64,000 bases of DNA from Gnetum montanum (lineage: Eukaryota > Streptophyta > Gnetopsida > Gnetales > Gnetaceae): positions 5,115 through 69,114 of the forward strand of contig MNCI01004870.1 of the NCBI GenBank assembly GCA_015680685.1. Direction: 5' to 3'. Below are positions 35,665-47,375 of this stretch, piece by piece. The notes below the pieces were generated by a model that did no database searches, was not told the origin of the DNA, and saw only the letters and a program-made list of their open reading frames with translations. Positions within the stretch are counted from its first letter, which is position 1; each line of letters starts with the position of its first letter. The position numbers and the translations under genes were made by a program.

Positions 35665-37082
35665 ATCATGGGGGAGATGGCCATCCATGCTAACCATTAC
35701 CATGGCCTCTTAGTATTTCTACCCTTTTTTTCACATTTTTTATTTTACAAATTTTTTTAATTTTATACCATTTTTAGTGTATTTAAATTTTCTTGATTAT
35801 TTTACACTTTCTTATATATTTTACTTTATTTTGTCTCTGGTGTTTCTTTTGATTAAGTGTGATATTTTCTCATTCTTGCTAATAAATCTGCTTTATTGTC
35901 GCAAGACACAATGCTACTATTGTTGTTTACTAATGATGCTTTGTGCTTAATGTGTGATTGTTGGTGTCTAGTTTCTATTTTTAAATTCAGATGTCTAATG
36001 ACTTTGACATGGTTTATTTTTCATGGGATAGGCAGTGAGTCCACGTCATCCACCCATCCAAAGAACTCTATGATTTTCCTTGTTATGGGAATTTGAGATT
36101 CCTTTTTCATTAAAAAAACTTTTAACCAATTAGTGACCTTGGTAGTTCTAGAATTGGGAAGGATCCAAAGGTTTGTAAAGGATGTGACTTCAAGGGGACT
36201 CAATACTCTTTTTATTCTTCTTCTTTCTTGAGTGCTTGTGTTTTTCGTGGACTTCTTACCATTCCGTACCACCCAATGATAAGAAGTTAAATAACGTCAT
36301 TGCATGGTGTGGTTCCCATCATTCAAAAAAACAAAAATAAAAAAACAATGGGAATTCAAAGCACACCCCTTCAACATGAATAAAGTCCCCGCATGGTGTG
36401 GTTTCAATTTCAAAAAAATAAAAAATAAAATAATGGGAATTTAAAGCACACCCCTTGGAAAAATAAAAGGGCTACAAGCACTGGTTATGGAACTCGAATG
36501 ACATACACCTATTCCTGAAGGTCCCCTCTAACTAAGGTCCTCTCTCTCTCTCTCACTTCCTACCTCTCTCTCCTCTTGTGGAATGGTGATTGTCTTGTGG
36601 GGGCACTCTTGTGTCTCGAGTGGATGGATCAGTCTTAGAGTGGCGATGTGAAGTCACTAAAAGCAAATGGTTTTGGTCTGGACCAAGGATGGAACTTCTT
36701 AGGTCATTTTAACTACAAATCTACAAGGGACTTCTTATGACCTCAATTTGGAACTTCATTCCACCTTCTCTATCATCCGTCCATGTTGTCATAACTCACT
36801 TCATTGTCGGGTTCTATGTTATGCTCTATGTCCTAGTTTGACATATTGGGATTCTTGAATGGATTCTTTTGGGTTGGTCCTTAACTTGTCATGATCATTA
36901 AATCGACTAAGGAGCCCACAAACTCCTTAGTTAAGGTTATCCAAGGGTAAAAAGGGCATGAGCGTGCTATGGGGAGGATCCACTTACATAGCTTTTGGCT
37001 TGATTAGTTAAGGTTCCTTACCATTGGCATCATTACAATCCTATATTTCGTATTTTCCATTGTGTAAACCACTCAGCACTCC
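35665..37082 (+). other. Element C non-coding spacer after pol
   Basis: It begins ATCATGGGGGAGATGGCCATCC. It is homologous to the spacers of A, B and D (TATGATTTTCCTTGTT near 36070; GGGGAGGATCCACTTACATAG near 36970). A segment with GCATGGTGTGGTT and AATTCAAAGCACACCCCTT is repeated in tandem at about 36300-36460. (TC)n near 36540. No ORF with meaning. Confidence 0.65.
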
Positions 37083-37083
37083 N

Positions 37084-37181
37084 AGGTTACATCTTCGAGG
37101 CCTCGTTGACGCAACTAACCCCGTCGATAGGGCCCTGTCATCAAGGCCTTGTCAACGCAATACAAAACTCTATATATACCC
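37084..37181 (+). promoter_or_regulatory. Internal promoter-like module of Element C
   Basis: Three units of the type TCGAGGCCTCGTTGACGCAA, CCGTCGATAGGGCCCTGTC and AAGGCCTTGTCAACGCAA are followed by the TATA box CTATATATACC (37170-37180). The block parallels this element's own LTR U3 (AAGGCCTCATTGATGCAGCT and on, about 40637). A gap mark at 37083 borders it, so its left edge is unsure. Promoter activity is inferred from position and composition. Confidence 0.55.
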
Positions 37182-37325
37182 TTGAGCACTTTGGAATTTT
37201 GTATCATTTTCTCATAACACATGGAGAATTTTTGTAATTTTTCTTAGCCCAACATCTTCCAAAGCCCATAACTTTCAAACTATTTATCCAAATCACTATG
37301 TTATTTTATCCTACACTTATTGGAG

Positions 37326-37550
37326 GTTAGATCTTTATCGTGGGGGCCACAAACCTTAAAGTTTCCAATGTAATTTTCAAAAAAATTTCTAACTCCTCTA
37401 AGGGTTAGTAACTTTAATCATACATAAATATCAACTTTTTCCAAGTTAATCACAGCTTAGCTAAGTGTAACTACCCTCAAGAGTTAAGGTATCCCAACTA
37501 TTTGAACATTACACAATGATTGTTAATCCATGGTTCTATTGTGATTAAAC
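37326..37550 (+). other. Putative 5'-UTR intron of the extra ORF, Element C
   Basis: GGAG^GTTAGATC at 37322-37333 lines up with GGAG^GTAAGC in D, and the motif ATCGTGGGGG follows at 37337-37346. At the acceptor the AG is lost (GATTAAAC instead of GATTACAG in B). Confidence 0.4.
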
Positions 37551-40350
37551 AAAAGCACCCGCAGGTAGGAGAACCCTCATAACCACAGGAGAAACAACCT
37601 AGAGCTGGAAGGGGCCAACAGGAGCAAGGCCAAGAACAATAAGAGGTGACCCATGTAACGGGACCTCTTCGAGAGGAACTTGAAGTGGAATCTATTTGAC
37701 AAATTCCAAAGGAAGAAGTGCCTACTGAACAATCTCAATGAGAAGAAGTGCCTAGACCGGTGCCTATGCTTGAGGTCACTTTGACTCAAGTCTACCTAAA
37801 CATTATCAAGTCTCGAGAGCTTCAAAGATCATTTTTTCAAGAAATAAGCTTTAGGCCATTTTTGGAGAAAGCTCCAGAAGATGTCAAAACACAATTGCAA
37901 ACCTCTCCCATGTGGCCAATCATCACAACCAATGGGAAGTGGTACATGGCAGAGACCTACCTCTTCTAGAACAGTCAAAGGCCAAGGTCTGTTCTCCTAT
38001 TTAGTAGAGGCCATCGCACAGGCATTTGGGTTACCCGACATCAAAACACATTTGGTGGAAATATCAACAAAATGTGACCTTGAGGCGAAAATGGAGTGGA
38101 CCTAGCGATGTTACGGGGTGGACCATAAGTGTGCTCACACCAACGAAGCAAATTTATTTCAAGATTGTAGCCTATCACCTCAATCTAACAGTGAGGCCAA
38201 GTAAGGTGACTACTTTCTTTGCTCATGCATGCGTGGCTCTAAGCAAGAAATTTTTTGTTAACCTTCCATATTTAATGTATTTGAAGATTGAGAAGCATTT
38301 CAAGGAGAATGAACATGAAGGAGGACCCTACCCTTTCCATGCCTGATAAGAAAACTTTGTAAAAGGGTAGGTATCGTTTTTGATTCCAATGACACTCTCA
38401 GGCATACTCCTTGGCCTCATGAGTAGAAATAATGAAGGACAAAATGCTAATAGCCATCCAAGAAGAGGAGCTTCCACCACCACCACCCACTTAGGAGATA
38501 AAGGCCCGCATAGTCCTTAAGCATCTGCAACAAGTTCAAGAGTAGCTCTTGAGCAAATAAGAGCAATAGGCAGGAACAAGTGAGATAGATCCATCTATGT
38601 ATTAGCCAGTAATGAGTCACCTTAATGAGGTGGCTCAAACAATTAGCCAGATGAAGAGGGGTGGTTCCATTTTCTCTGCTTGAAGAATACAGCTACTTTC
38701 AAGGTCAGATCCTAATGCTTGGAAGGTGACGGTATCACTAGTGACACATCATTTATTCACAAAAAGCTCTGGGAATGCCACCACTTTCTTGGTGAGGTTG
38801 GAGGAAGGTGAAGAGGCAACTATCTTGGTGATGTAGCATCAAGGGTAGAAAACATTGATAGAAGTGGTAGCTGACCATGTAGTTGAAGCACTAAATGCAC
38901 TAGCAGTATCTGTACTAAACGTATCTACACTCTAAGATGTACAAACGTTCACAGGCATAGTCAACAAAATGCAACTCTACACAAAAAATTGCTAGAATGA
39001 CTAGTGGAAACTGGGCAACCGACTCTAGATATATTTGATCTTCTAGAAAACATCACTGCAACCCAGTCGAAGCTGCTGAATGTAAGGGGAAAATGCATCA
39101 TTTTGAAAGGACAACTAAAAATGGCCCAAGAGCAAAATCAATGCTTGGCCATGGAGGTTGCTGAACTTCGTGCCCGACTTGTAGAGCAAACAATCCTTAA
39201 CCTAGCAATGATAAGAGATGAATTTATCAAATAGCTTTAGGAAAGACTTCAAAAGGTTTAGGAGGAATAAAAAATGGTCATCTTCAAAGATTCCATGATA
39301 GAAGCTGAAACACATTCAATTAGGAAGGACTTAAATTAGATGCATCAAGAAAATGAGACACTAATTGCACAAAATCATCGCCTACAAAATGTTGATGCTC
39401 AAAGAGATTAAATGCAGGAATTCATTTATCAACAATGGGAGCAGCTTACTAGAGTAAACACTGAATTGAGAAAATTAGTCACAAAGAATCAAAATCTATC
39501 GATGGAGGAGACGCGTACCTTGTGAAAAAAGTCCATCATCATCAAAATCACCACCTGGAAGAACAAAGCTCTCAAGTTTAAAAGGATGAAAAATTACTAT
39601 AGGGACCAGATTGGCTTGTAAATAGAAATTAATAAAAAAGAAATCTAGATGGAAAAGGCTAAACTTAATGAAGCCCTCTAGTAACTCCAGTAAGGAAGAG
39701 AGATGTGGTAGCCCATCCTTGATGGGATTAATGCCTACAATAAAGTAGAGATCTTCTTGAAGGAGTTGCAGATCGAAAAAATGACAGAATATATGGAGTT
39801 GACCAATGTTCATTATCTAAACCTGGCAATGTTGATATTTGGACAGCCACAGTCAAAGTTGGAGAAGCACGTGGCTAGCTTGTATTTGCTATATGAGGTT
39901 GAGTGCAAACACCACAAAGATACAAAGAAAAAGCTTGAGATTGCTAACTCTGAACTCAAAGTCCTCAAAGGACGATTCACAAACCAATGATCTATCATCA
40001 AGGACCTAGCCAGACAAATGGATGACTACTAGAAGCTGAAGAACACAGTGTAAGCATTCAACATTGGACGCAAATAGTTCGCTACCTAGTTTATCAACAT
40101 CAAGGAGTTATTTTCAGCAATCTCGTGTCCTTGGGATGTGTCCATTCCAACAGACATTGGGAAAGCTATGTGAATGGTGCATGATCCTAGGAGTAAGGAG
40201 GAAAAAATGAAAGCACTACTCGATGCTTTCTACCTCCCACCTGAAGTAGCAACGGTAGTAAGATAACCACAACCTTAACCACCGCCAGTGTGTGAAGTCA
40301 ATGAAGGTCCCTCAAAGCCTTAGGAACCACCATTGCCTGGGACCATTTGA
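37551..40350 (+). pseudogene. Extra ORF (aORF) of Element C
   Basis: The start aligns with the ATG of B but reads AAA here. The conserved N-terminal part is open at 37748-37966 (EISFRPFLEKAPEDVKTQLQ, SPMWPII, GKWYMAETYLF); after a frameshift, FVNLPYLMYLKIEKHFKENE follows at about 38250-38310. The coiled-coil half is open at 39004-39231 (ITATQSKLLNVRGKCI, MAQEQNQCLAMEVAELRAR) and 39757-39987 (ECKHHKDTKKKLEIANSELK). From 39004 to the TGA at 40348 one frame holds with stops. A Pro-rich C-terminus (PPLPG) ends it, as in D. Function unknown. Homologous to the aORFs at 18996-21773 and 44003-46865. Confidence 0.75.
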
Positions 40351-40591
40351 TCTTCTCCAACAAACTTCACATTATCAAGAAATGTGTTGTCCAAATTTTT
40401 CTGAAGATTTGTGTCATGGTGTTCATTTTTGTGTCTTGAACATCATCATTTTTGTAATGTGTTGATCCATACACCCAAGCACTCCATTTTTTGTCAAGTC
40501 CGTCAAAATTTGGTTTTGTTGAAAGAAAAGTTAATTAATAATCCCATACCTTACCAATTTTGTAAAAAAACTCAAAGATGAGTTTTCATTC

Positions 40592-40604
40592 AGTTGTGGG
40601 GGTA
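40592..40604 (+). other. Polypurine tract, Element C
   Basis: AGTTGTGGGGGTA directly precedes the TGATGAG terminus of the 3' LTR. Confidence 0.75.
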
Positions 40605-41549
40605 TGATGAGTCATCGTTGGTTGGCTACATTGACAAGGCCTCATTGATGCAGCTGACCGTGTTGACGAGGCCTTGTCCACGAGGCCCCATCGACACATT
40701 TCAACCTACATCAACAATGCATCATCAACATAGTGTCTATCTATCACCTATAAATACACACCTACCCACCACATTTATGGGAAGTCCAAATTTTAATTGT
40801 AGCAAAGCTCTTGCATTTTTTCTATTTGAAAGTTAGAATTTTTTTTCTGAGTGCCCACAGCAAGAGTCATTGAGTGTAAAAATCTTTATTCAAGCATTGT
40901 TATGCCTAAACACGATAGTGTGTGTGCCAATAAAGATGAGCTTTCTAATAAACCTTACAGCACTTTGGATAAATTAGCTCTTCTATTTATGCATTCAATG
41001 TTTTCAATTATTTGTTGATTATTCTCAATTATTTTGCACTTTTTTTCTAGCAATTGAATTAATAAGGTTATTAAACTAGATAGATTAAATACATAAGTAC
41101 GAATGCTTCGAGCGTAACATGTATTCACTTGGTAATCCCAACAATGTTATTGCTTAGTACGCCCACTAGCCTAACGTTTGGTTGCCCAACAGTGGATATG
41201 TGGGTTCAGGATGTGTACAAAAAGTGGGAACGGATACTTATGTTAGGATTAGCTTAATAATAGTTAGCTAATTAATTCAGATTAGTTAATCAAATTCCAT
41301 TTACCTACATTTCGAGCACCCAAAACATAAAACATAAAATGATAAAAAATTGAATGCCTCAGTTACACTTAACCATATCAACGTGCATCACGAGTGTAAT
41401 TGGAAGGACAACGATGGACCTTAAGGCTAGATTCACTTCCTAAAGGGCTAGTGCACTAGAAATGATAAAGTCCACAAAATTCAACTGAGTCGTGCATGAA
41501 TGCTTCATGATTCATATGATTGGATGTAGGGGTACCTCGTTGCTCATCA
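40605..41549 (+). repeat. Element C 3' LTR
   Basis: It starts TGATGAGTCATCG and ends GCTCATCA. U3 GACGAGGCC-type repeats at 40630-40735; TATA box CTATAAATACAC at about 40750-40761. TTGGTAATCCC, TTAGTACGCCC and TTGGTTGCCC units at 41129-41190. Confidence 0.93.
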
Positions 41550-42819
41550 ATTATGCATAACATGTCAAACTTTCTAAATAAAAAAGTGTGCTTCTCATTT
41601 TTTTATGTATTATATTTAATTTTTTTAAAAAACTCTTTTTTCATAAGAATATACTCACTCAATAAAGTCCAATCATTAGTTCCTTAACAAACACAAAAAA
41701 AAGTTAAGCAAGTTATGATGGTTCCTAAAAGAAATATAACTATCTACAAAGAATAAGAAGCCTTTGTCATGCCTCGTAAAGATAATATATATATACATAC
41801 ATCCTCAAAATAATCATTATCAAAACAAAAAGGAACATGGTACAAGAAGGAAGCAATCATAAGCCAATAGGATGAAGGGAAGACAACTGGTAAGACCAAA
41901 CAAGGTTGACAATGTGAAATCATAAATATGACAAGAAGAAAAGAGAAGGAAAAAACACACATAGCATGTGCTCCTAAAAAAGAACTTCCTAACTCTTCCA
42001 AATCATACAAGAGGACAAGACATCAATCCCAAAACTGAAGACTCATGAAACACAGTTATGAGTAAATACTCTAAAATTGTGGGTACAATAATGTCCAACA
42101 ACCAGAAAGAAAAGTTGGAGCATGGAGAACAAAATTGAGAAAAGTAACCATAAAGAGTCCAAATGCCAAAAGGTAAAGAAAAATAATTCACAAAACCAAG
42201 CAAAAGACAACTAAAAATAATTGTCATAGCTTAGTTATGGAATGATAAAGAAATTTGTCACGGCCCAACCCATGTAAGATAAAGCAAGAAAAATTTCTAG
42301 CCACATCATAAGTGTGTTAGAGAACCCATAATGCTAGAAAACTCTAAAAGAGGGAAAAGTTGTAATATTGCCAGAGGAAAGAGCAAGACAACCAAAAGGT
42401 GAGAAATATTCATGAATTCAATATGGAATACTAAGAGCCCAAAACATAGAAGTGTTACAATAAAGCAATACCAAAATCAATACTAGTTGTTCTTTCTCTA
42501 TGATACCCTATAATTAGTACTTATATATAGAATAGTACTACCAAAACTCTATATGTATTCTAGAAGTTTATAAGCTAGTATGAAACTTACAATACTCAAG
42601 AATCCTAAGAATTATTACATATTATGATCAATTTTTATGCAAAGCTCATAATGGTTGCTATGGCATAAAATTATAGATCCTGATATATTAAAGTTGTTGA
42701 TGAAAGCATAAACTTAAACTCTTTAAAATCAATTACTTTATAATTTCTTTTTTGTATTTAAAGATAAACTCTTTGAATTTAATTACTTTGTAATTTTTTC
42801 TATATTTGTTACCAATTAT
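41550..42819. other. Spacer between Elements C and D
   Basis: AT-rich. ATTAT at 41550-41554 is the TSD of C and ATTAT at 42815-42819 that of D. Minus-strand open frames at 41744-42227 show no family pattern. Nothing I can name. Confidence 0.6.
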
Positions 42820-43756
42820 TGATGAGTGGTGAGGTACCCCTACACCCAACCATACAAATCACAAGCATTCATGCATGATCTAGTCGAATTCTGTGGACTT
42901 TATAGTTTCTGGTACACTAGTCTTCTAGGCAGTGAACCTTGCCCTAAGATCATTCGTTGTCTTCCCAATTACACTTGTGAAGCACATGGTATGGTTAAGT
43001 GTAATTGAGACATATGATTTTTATAGTTTTATATTTTATAGTCCTAGTGCTTAAATAGAAAGAAAGACAAGGTAATTTAATGGCTAATTCAATGTAACTA
43101 ACCTACTAGTCTCTAACTAGTCCTAACATAAGTATCCAATTCCACTTTCCGTACACATCCTAAACCCACGTATTCATTTCTGGGTTACCAAGCACTACAC
43201 TACTGGGCATACCAAGCAATAATGCTGTTGGGATTACCAAGCAAATATGTGTTATGCTCGAAGCGATCGTACTTATGTGTTAATCTATCTAGCTTATCTT
43301 GCTTAATTACTAGAAAATATTTAATAAATGAATAATTAAAAACATTGAATGCATAAATGAAACATTTAAGCTATCCAGAGTGCTACAAGGTTTATCAGAA
43401 AGCTCATCTTTATTGCCGCACACACTATCATGCTCAGGTACAACAATGCTCAAATAAAGATTTATGCACTCAATGACTCCTACTGTGGGCACTCAATAGA
43501 AATATTCTAACTTTCAAATAAACAAACTACAAGAGCTTCACTAGTACTGAAATCTAATTATCATAAATGTAGTTGGTGGCTTTTATTTATATACCAAGAC
43601 ATATCCTTGCATCGACAACGCTGCGTCAATGTAATTAACTACGTCGACAAGGCCTCGTCGATGGGGCCTAGTAAACAGGGCCTCATAATGCAACAAACCA
43701 TGTCAATGGAGCCTCGTCGATGGGGCCCAATCGACTTGACAAACCAAAACTTATCA
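42820..43756 (-). repeat. Element D 3' LTR
   Basis: On the minus strand it starts TGATAAGTTTTGG (43756) and ends CCACTCATCA (42820). U3 holds several GACGAGGCC-type units at about 43610-43735; the TATA box is near 43590. The body has the repeated GGTAATCCC-type units (43180-43240). Confidence 0.92.
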
Positions 43757-43768
43757 TACCCCCATAAA
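43757..43768 (-). other. Polypurine tract, Element D
   Basis: The minus strand reads TTTATGGGGGTA directly before the 3' LTR. Confidence 0.7.
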
Positions 43769-44002
43769 TAAATGAAAATGTGTCCTCGAGTTCTTTATAA
43801 AATTGGGAAGGTATGGAATTATTGACTAACTTTGACATACCAAAATAAAAAAAGATAAAATGGACATAACAATTGAGTGCCTAGTGTACAGATCAACACA
43901 TTACAAAAATTGTAGTGTTCATGACACAAAATTGAATATCATGACATGATTCTTCAAAACTAGATAGCACGTTCTTTGATGCTGTAAAGTCGATAGAGAA
44001 GG

Positions 44003-46865
44003 TTAGATAGTCCCAGGCGATGGTGGCTCCTGAGGTTCTAAGAGACCTTTAACAACTTCATACACATGTGGTGGCAGAGGTGGCTATGGCTATCCTACTA
44101 TTGCTGCTACTTAAGGTGAAAGGTGAAAAGCATCAAACAATGCCTTCATTTTCTCTTCTTTACTCCTAGGATCATTCATAGTCCATGCAACTTCATCACT
44201 ATGGGCCAGGGTTGGAACATCCCAAGGACAAGGCAAAATGGAAAAGAGCTCCTTCACATTGACAAACCAGGCCACAAATTGATTGCACTCAATGTTGAAT
44301 GCCCAAATTGTATCCTACAATGCTTGGCAGTCATTCATTCTTTTGGCTAGGTTCTCTGTGACTTATCTCTAGTTAGTGAATTTTGCCTTGAGAACCTCAA
44401 GTTCAACATTCACAACTGCAAGCTTTTGCTTGGTGTCTTTATGAATCTTGAACTTGGCCTTGTACAATAAGTATGAGTTGGTCACTTGCTTTTCAAGTTT
44501 AGATCACAGCCATTTGGTAGTTAGCATCACCAAGTTTGATAATGAAGATTGGATAGCTCCATGTATTCTGTCATCTCTTCAATATGCAACTCCTTCATGT
44601 GAATTTCTGCCCTATTTTAGGCATCAATCCCATCAATGATGTGTTTCCACAATTCTCTACCTTGTTGGATTTTCTGGATGGCCTTATTAACTTTTGCATT
44701 TTCCAATTGGATATGCTTTTCATTCACCTCCTTTTGTAGGCCAACATGGTCTCCATGATGATTTTTAAATTTCTCAAATTTCAGAGCCTTGTTCCAAGTG
44801 ACAATCTCAATAGCTAACTTTTGGTATAAGGCACAGACCTCCTCCATGGAGAGGTTATGATTTTCCTTTGCCAATCTCCTTAGTTTGGCATTTTCCCTAG
44901 CAAGCTACTCTTGCTATTGATGGATAAATTCTTCTATCTATTGTTTTTGCACATCAGCATTCCACAGGTGATGGTTTTCTGCGATCAAGGTCTCATTTTC
45001 TTGACGAGTCTGCATCAAGTCCTTCCATACTATGTGATTTTTAGCTTCTATTATTGATTGACTAAAACCTACCATTACCATTTCTCACTCAACCCACTTA
45101 AGCTATTCTTGAAGCTATTAAAAGGTTTCATCTCATGTCAATGCAGGGTTGATAAGAGAAGGGTTAGCAATTTAGGCACACAATTTGGTAGCTTTTGCAG
45201 CCAAGCATTGATTATGTGCTTAAGCTATTTCAAGTTTCCCTTCTAAGATGAGACACTTTTCCTTTTCCTCTAGCAGCTCCGACTGGGTTGTAGTGATGGT
45301 ATCCAGAAAATCAAAGATATCTGGAATCGATTACTCAATTCCCACCAGTCGATCCAGTAGTTCTTCATGCTAGGCTACACTTAATCTTTTGCTGATTATC
45401 CCTGCAAAAATTTGCACATCTCTTAGTGCAAAAACATCTGGTTCAAGCATCATAGGTGCATTTAATGCCTCAACAACTTGATCAGTAATGATCTCTGCAG
45501 CTATCTCTTGCCCTTAGTGCTACATCACCAATAAAGTTGCCTCCTCACCCTCTTCCAAGTGCACCTAAAAGGAAGCATCATTCCTAGAGATTTCTAGGAA
45601 TAGATGGTGTTGAGAGAGAGACACCATCACCTCTTGGGTACTTGGTTTCAACCTCACAAGTAACTACATTCATTAGGTAGACAACATTGATCCACCTCAC
45701 TCCATCTGGCTGATTGTACAAGCCACTTCTCTGAGGTGACTCACGATTGGTCTATACATGAATGGATCTCCACCACTAGTTCTTGCCTACTACTCTCATT
45801 GTTACAAGAGCTACTCTTAGATTTTCTGCATGTGTTCAACCATAGTGTGAGCCTTCGGTGCTTGCTCATGAGTAGGTGGTGGAGGTGGACATTGCTGCAC
45901 CTCTTTTGTGATCATGGCAGGCATCTTACCCTTTATCATCTTAGCCCACGAAGCACTAGGAGCATGTCTGAGTGTATCATTTGCATAGCAGACTATCCTT
46001 GTCCTTTTTCTTAGCTTTCTGGTCAAGTAGGGAAAGGACAAGAGGTCTTTCTTTCACGTTCATTCTCCTTGAAGCACTTTTCTATCTCTAGATAGATTAG
46101 TTATGGAAGATTTGCTGGAAATGTTTTGCTTAGAGCTATGCATGCTCAGGCAGAGAAGGCTGTCACCTTGCTAGGCCTCATTGTTGGATTAAGGTGATAG
46201 ACTACTATCTTAAAATAGACTCACTCTGCTAGTGTGAGCATGCTAAAGTCCTTGCGATCAACCCCATAACACCGCTATGTCCGCTCCTTCTTTGCTCTGG
46301 GGTCACCTTGTGTTGACAACTCTGCTAACTATGTTCGTATGTCTGGTAGGCTAAGGACCTATGCAATGGCCTCCACTGAGTAAGACACCTGGATGTCCTT
46401 GATTTTCACAGCAAATCCTTCTTTCCTGTTATTCCAAAAGAGATACATTTCTCCCATGTACCACTCCCCACTAGAAGTGATGACTGGCCACATGGGAGAG
46501 GCTTGCAGTTGAGTTTTGACATCTTCTGAAGCCCGTTCAAGCAATGGTCTGAAATTCAATTCTTGGAGAACTAAGCATTGGACCTCACGGCTTCCAATTA
46601 TGTTGAGACAAGCCTGTGTTGGTGTGACTTCCAATCTAGGTATAAGGCCTGGCACATCATGCTGCTGTGAATGTTCAAATGTGGCTACCTCTTCGGGAAT
46701 CTGTCAAACAGGTTCCACCTTAGCCTCATCTTTAAGAAGTCCTATTACATGGGTTGCCTCAGCCTATTCTTGGCCATGTTCTTTCTGGCCTCTTCCTCCC
46801 CTAGGTCACTTCTCCCATGTTTGTGATGGTCCCTCCTCCTGTGGTCTCTTCAGTCTTTGTGTCAT
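44003..46865 (-). pseudogene. Extra ORF (aORF) of Element D
   Basis: ATG at 46865 opens MTQRLKRPQEEGPSQTWEK; it follows TTTACAA, the decayed acceptor. The conserved part is open at 46655-46362 (EVTPTQACLNIIGSREVQ, LNFRPLLERASEDVKTQLQA, SPMWPVI, GEWYMGEMYLFW). FPYLTRKLRKRTRIVCYAND at about 46038-45980 corresponds to PFPCLIKNLCK in B. The coiled-coil half includes 44874-44620 (EEVCALYQKLAIEIVTW, NEKHIQLENAKVNKAIQKI). A Pro-rich tail ends GTI plus stop at 44003. The total is not a multiple of three, so at least one indel exists. Function unknown; no signal peptide or membrane helix is evident. Confidence 0.75.
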
Positions 46866-47156
46866 TTGTAAATACACATAATAACATATTAGTAATTATT
46901 ATGTAACTTAGAATGACTAGAATACCTTGTCTCATGAGGGGGTTACATTTGGCTAAGGTGTGATTATGGTTGGATAGATTAAGTAGTTAATTATTAATTT
47001 ACTCTTTGGTTTACCGAAGTTGTTAGAAAGGTTAAATTCTCAAAAATTAATGATTTAATAGCATTTATCACTTAACTCTTTAGGGGAGTTAGAAAAAATT
47101 TCAAAAAATTATCATCAAAACCTTAGGGTTTGCTACCCCCATGACTAAGAGCTTAC
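46866..47156 (-). other. Putative 5'-UTR intron of the extra ORF, Element D
   Basis: The minus strand has CTGGAG^GTAAGC (donor GTAAGC at 47156-47151), a strong plant 5' splice site, 291 bases before the aORF ATG. TAGTCATGGGGGTA lies just inside the intron (47134-47147). The acceptor reads TTTACAA here and TTACAG in B. Splicing is inferred. Confidence 0.5.
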
Positions 47157-47300
47157 CTCCAGTAATTGCAAGATAGAAGAACGGGATGATTTGGATAAAC
47201 GGTGTGAGAGTTATAGGCTCAGGAAGGTGTTGGGCTTTGAAACTTGCAAAAACCTCCTTAGGCATTATGGACCAAATGTGAAAAATTCCTAAGTGTTCGG

Positions 47301-47375
47301 TGGTATTTATAGTAATTTTATACTATGTCGATAGGGCCTCGTCAACATAGTTGTTGACCACTATTGACTTCCATT
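47301..47375 (-). promoter_or_regulatory. Internal promoter-like module of Element D
   Basis: The minus strand reads TATGTTGACGAGGCCCTATC followed by the TATA box ACTATAAATACC (47313-47302). Only one clear repeat unit remains, against three in C. Confidence 0.5.

Larger units (their letters stand above)
28514..41549 (+). mobile_element. Element C: 13-kb Athila-like element with extra 3' ORF
   Basis: LTRs at 28514-29450 (3' end lost in an assembly gap) and 40605-41549. Flanks are GTTAT (28509-28513) and ATTAT (41550-41554), a TSD with one change. Order: gag, protease, RT, RNase H, integrase, spacer, internal promoter-like module, aORF, PPT. The two n marks at 29451 and 29561 bracket a 109-base piece that is inverted relative to Element D. 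A third n lies at 37083. All genes are broken. Confidence 0.92.

Noticed and set aside
37084-37540. Internal module of Element C as a remnant of a whole nested LTR
   Set aside because: Only the U3-like repeat block matches; after the TATA box the sequence does not follow the LTR, and B and D have the module at the same place, so a late nested insertion is unlikely.
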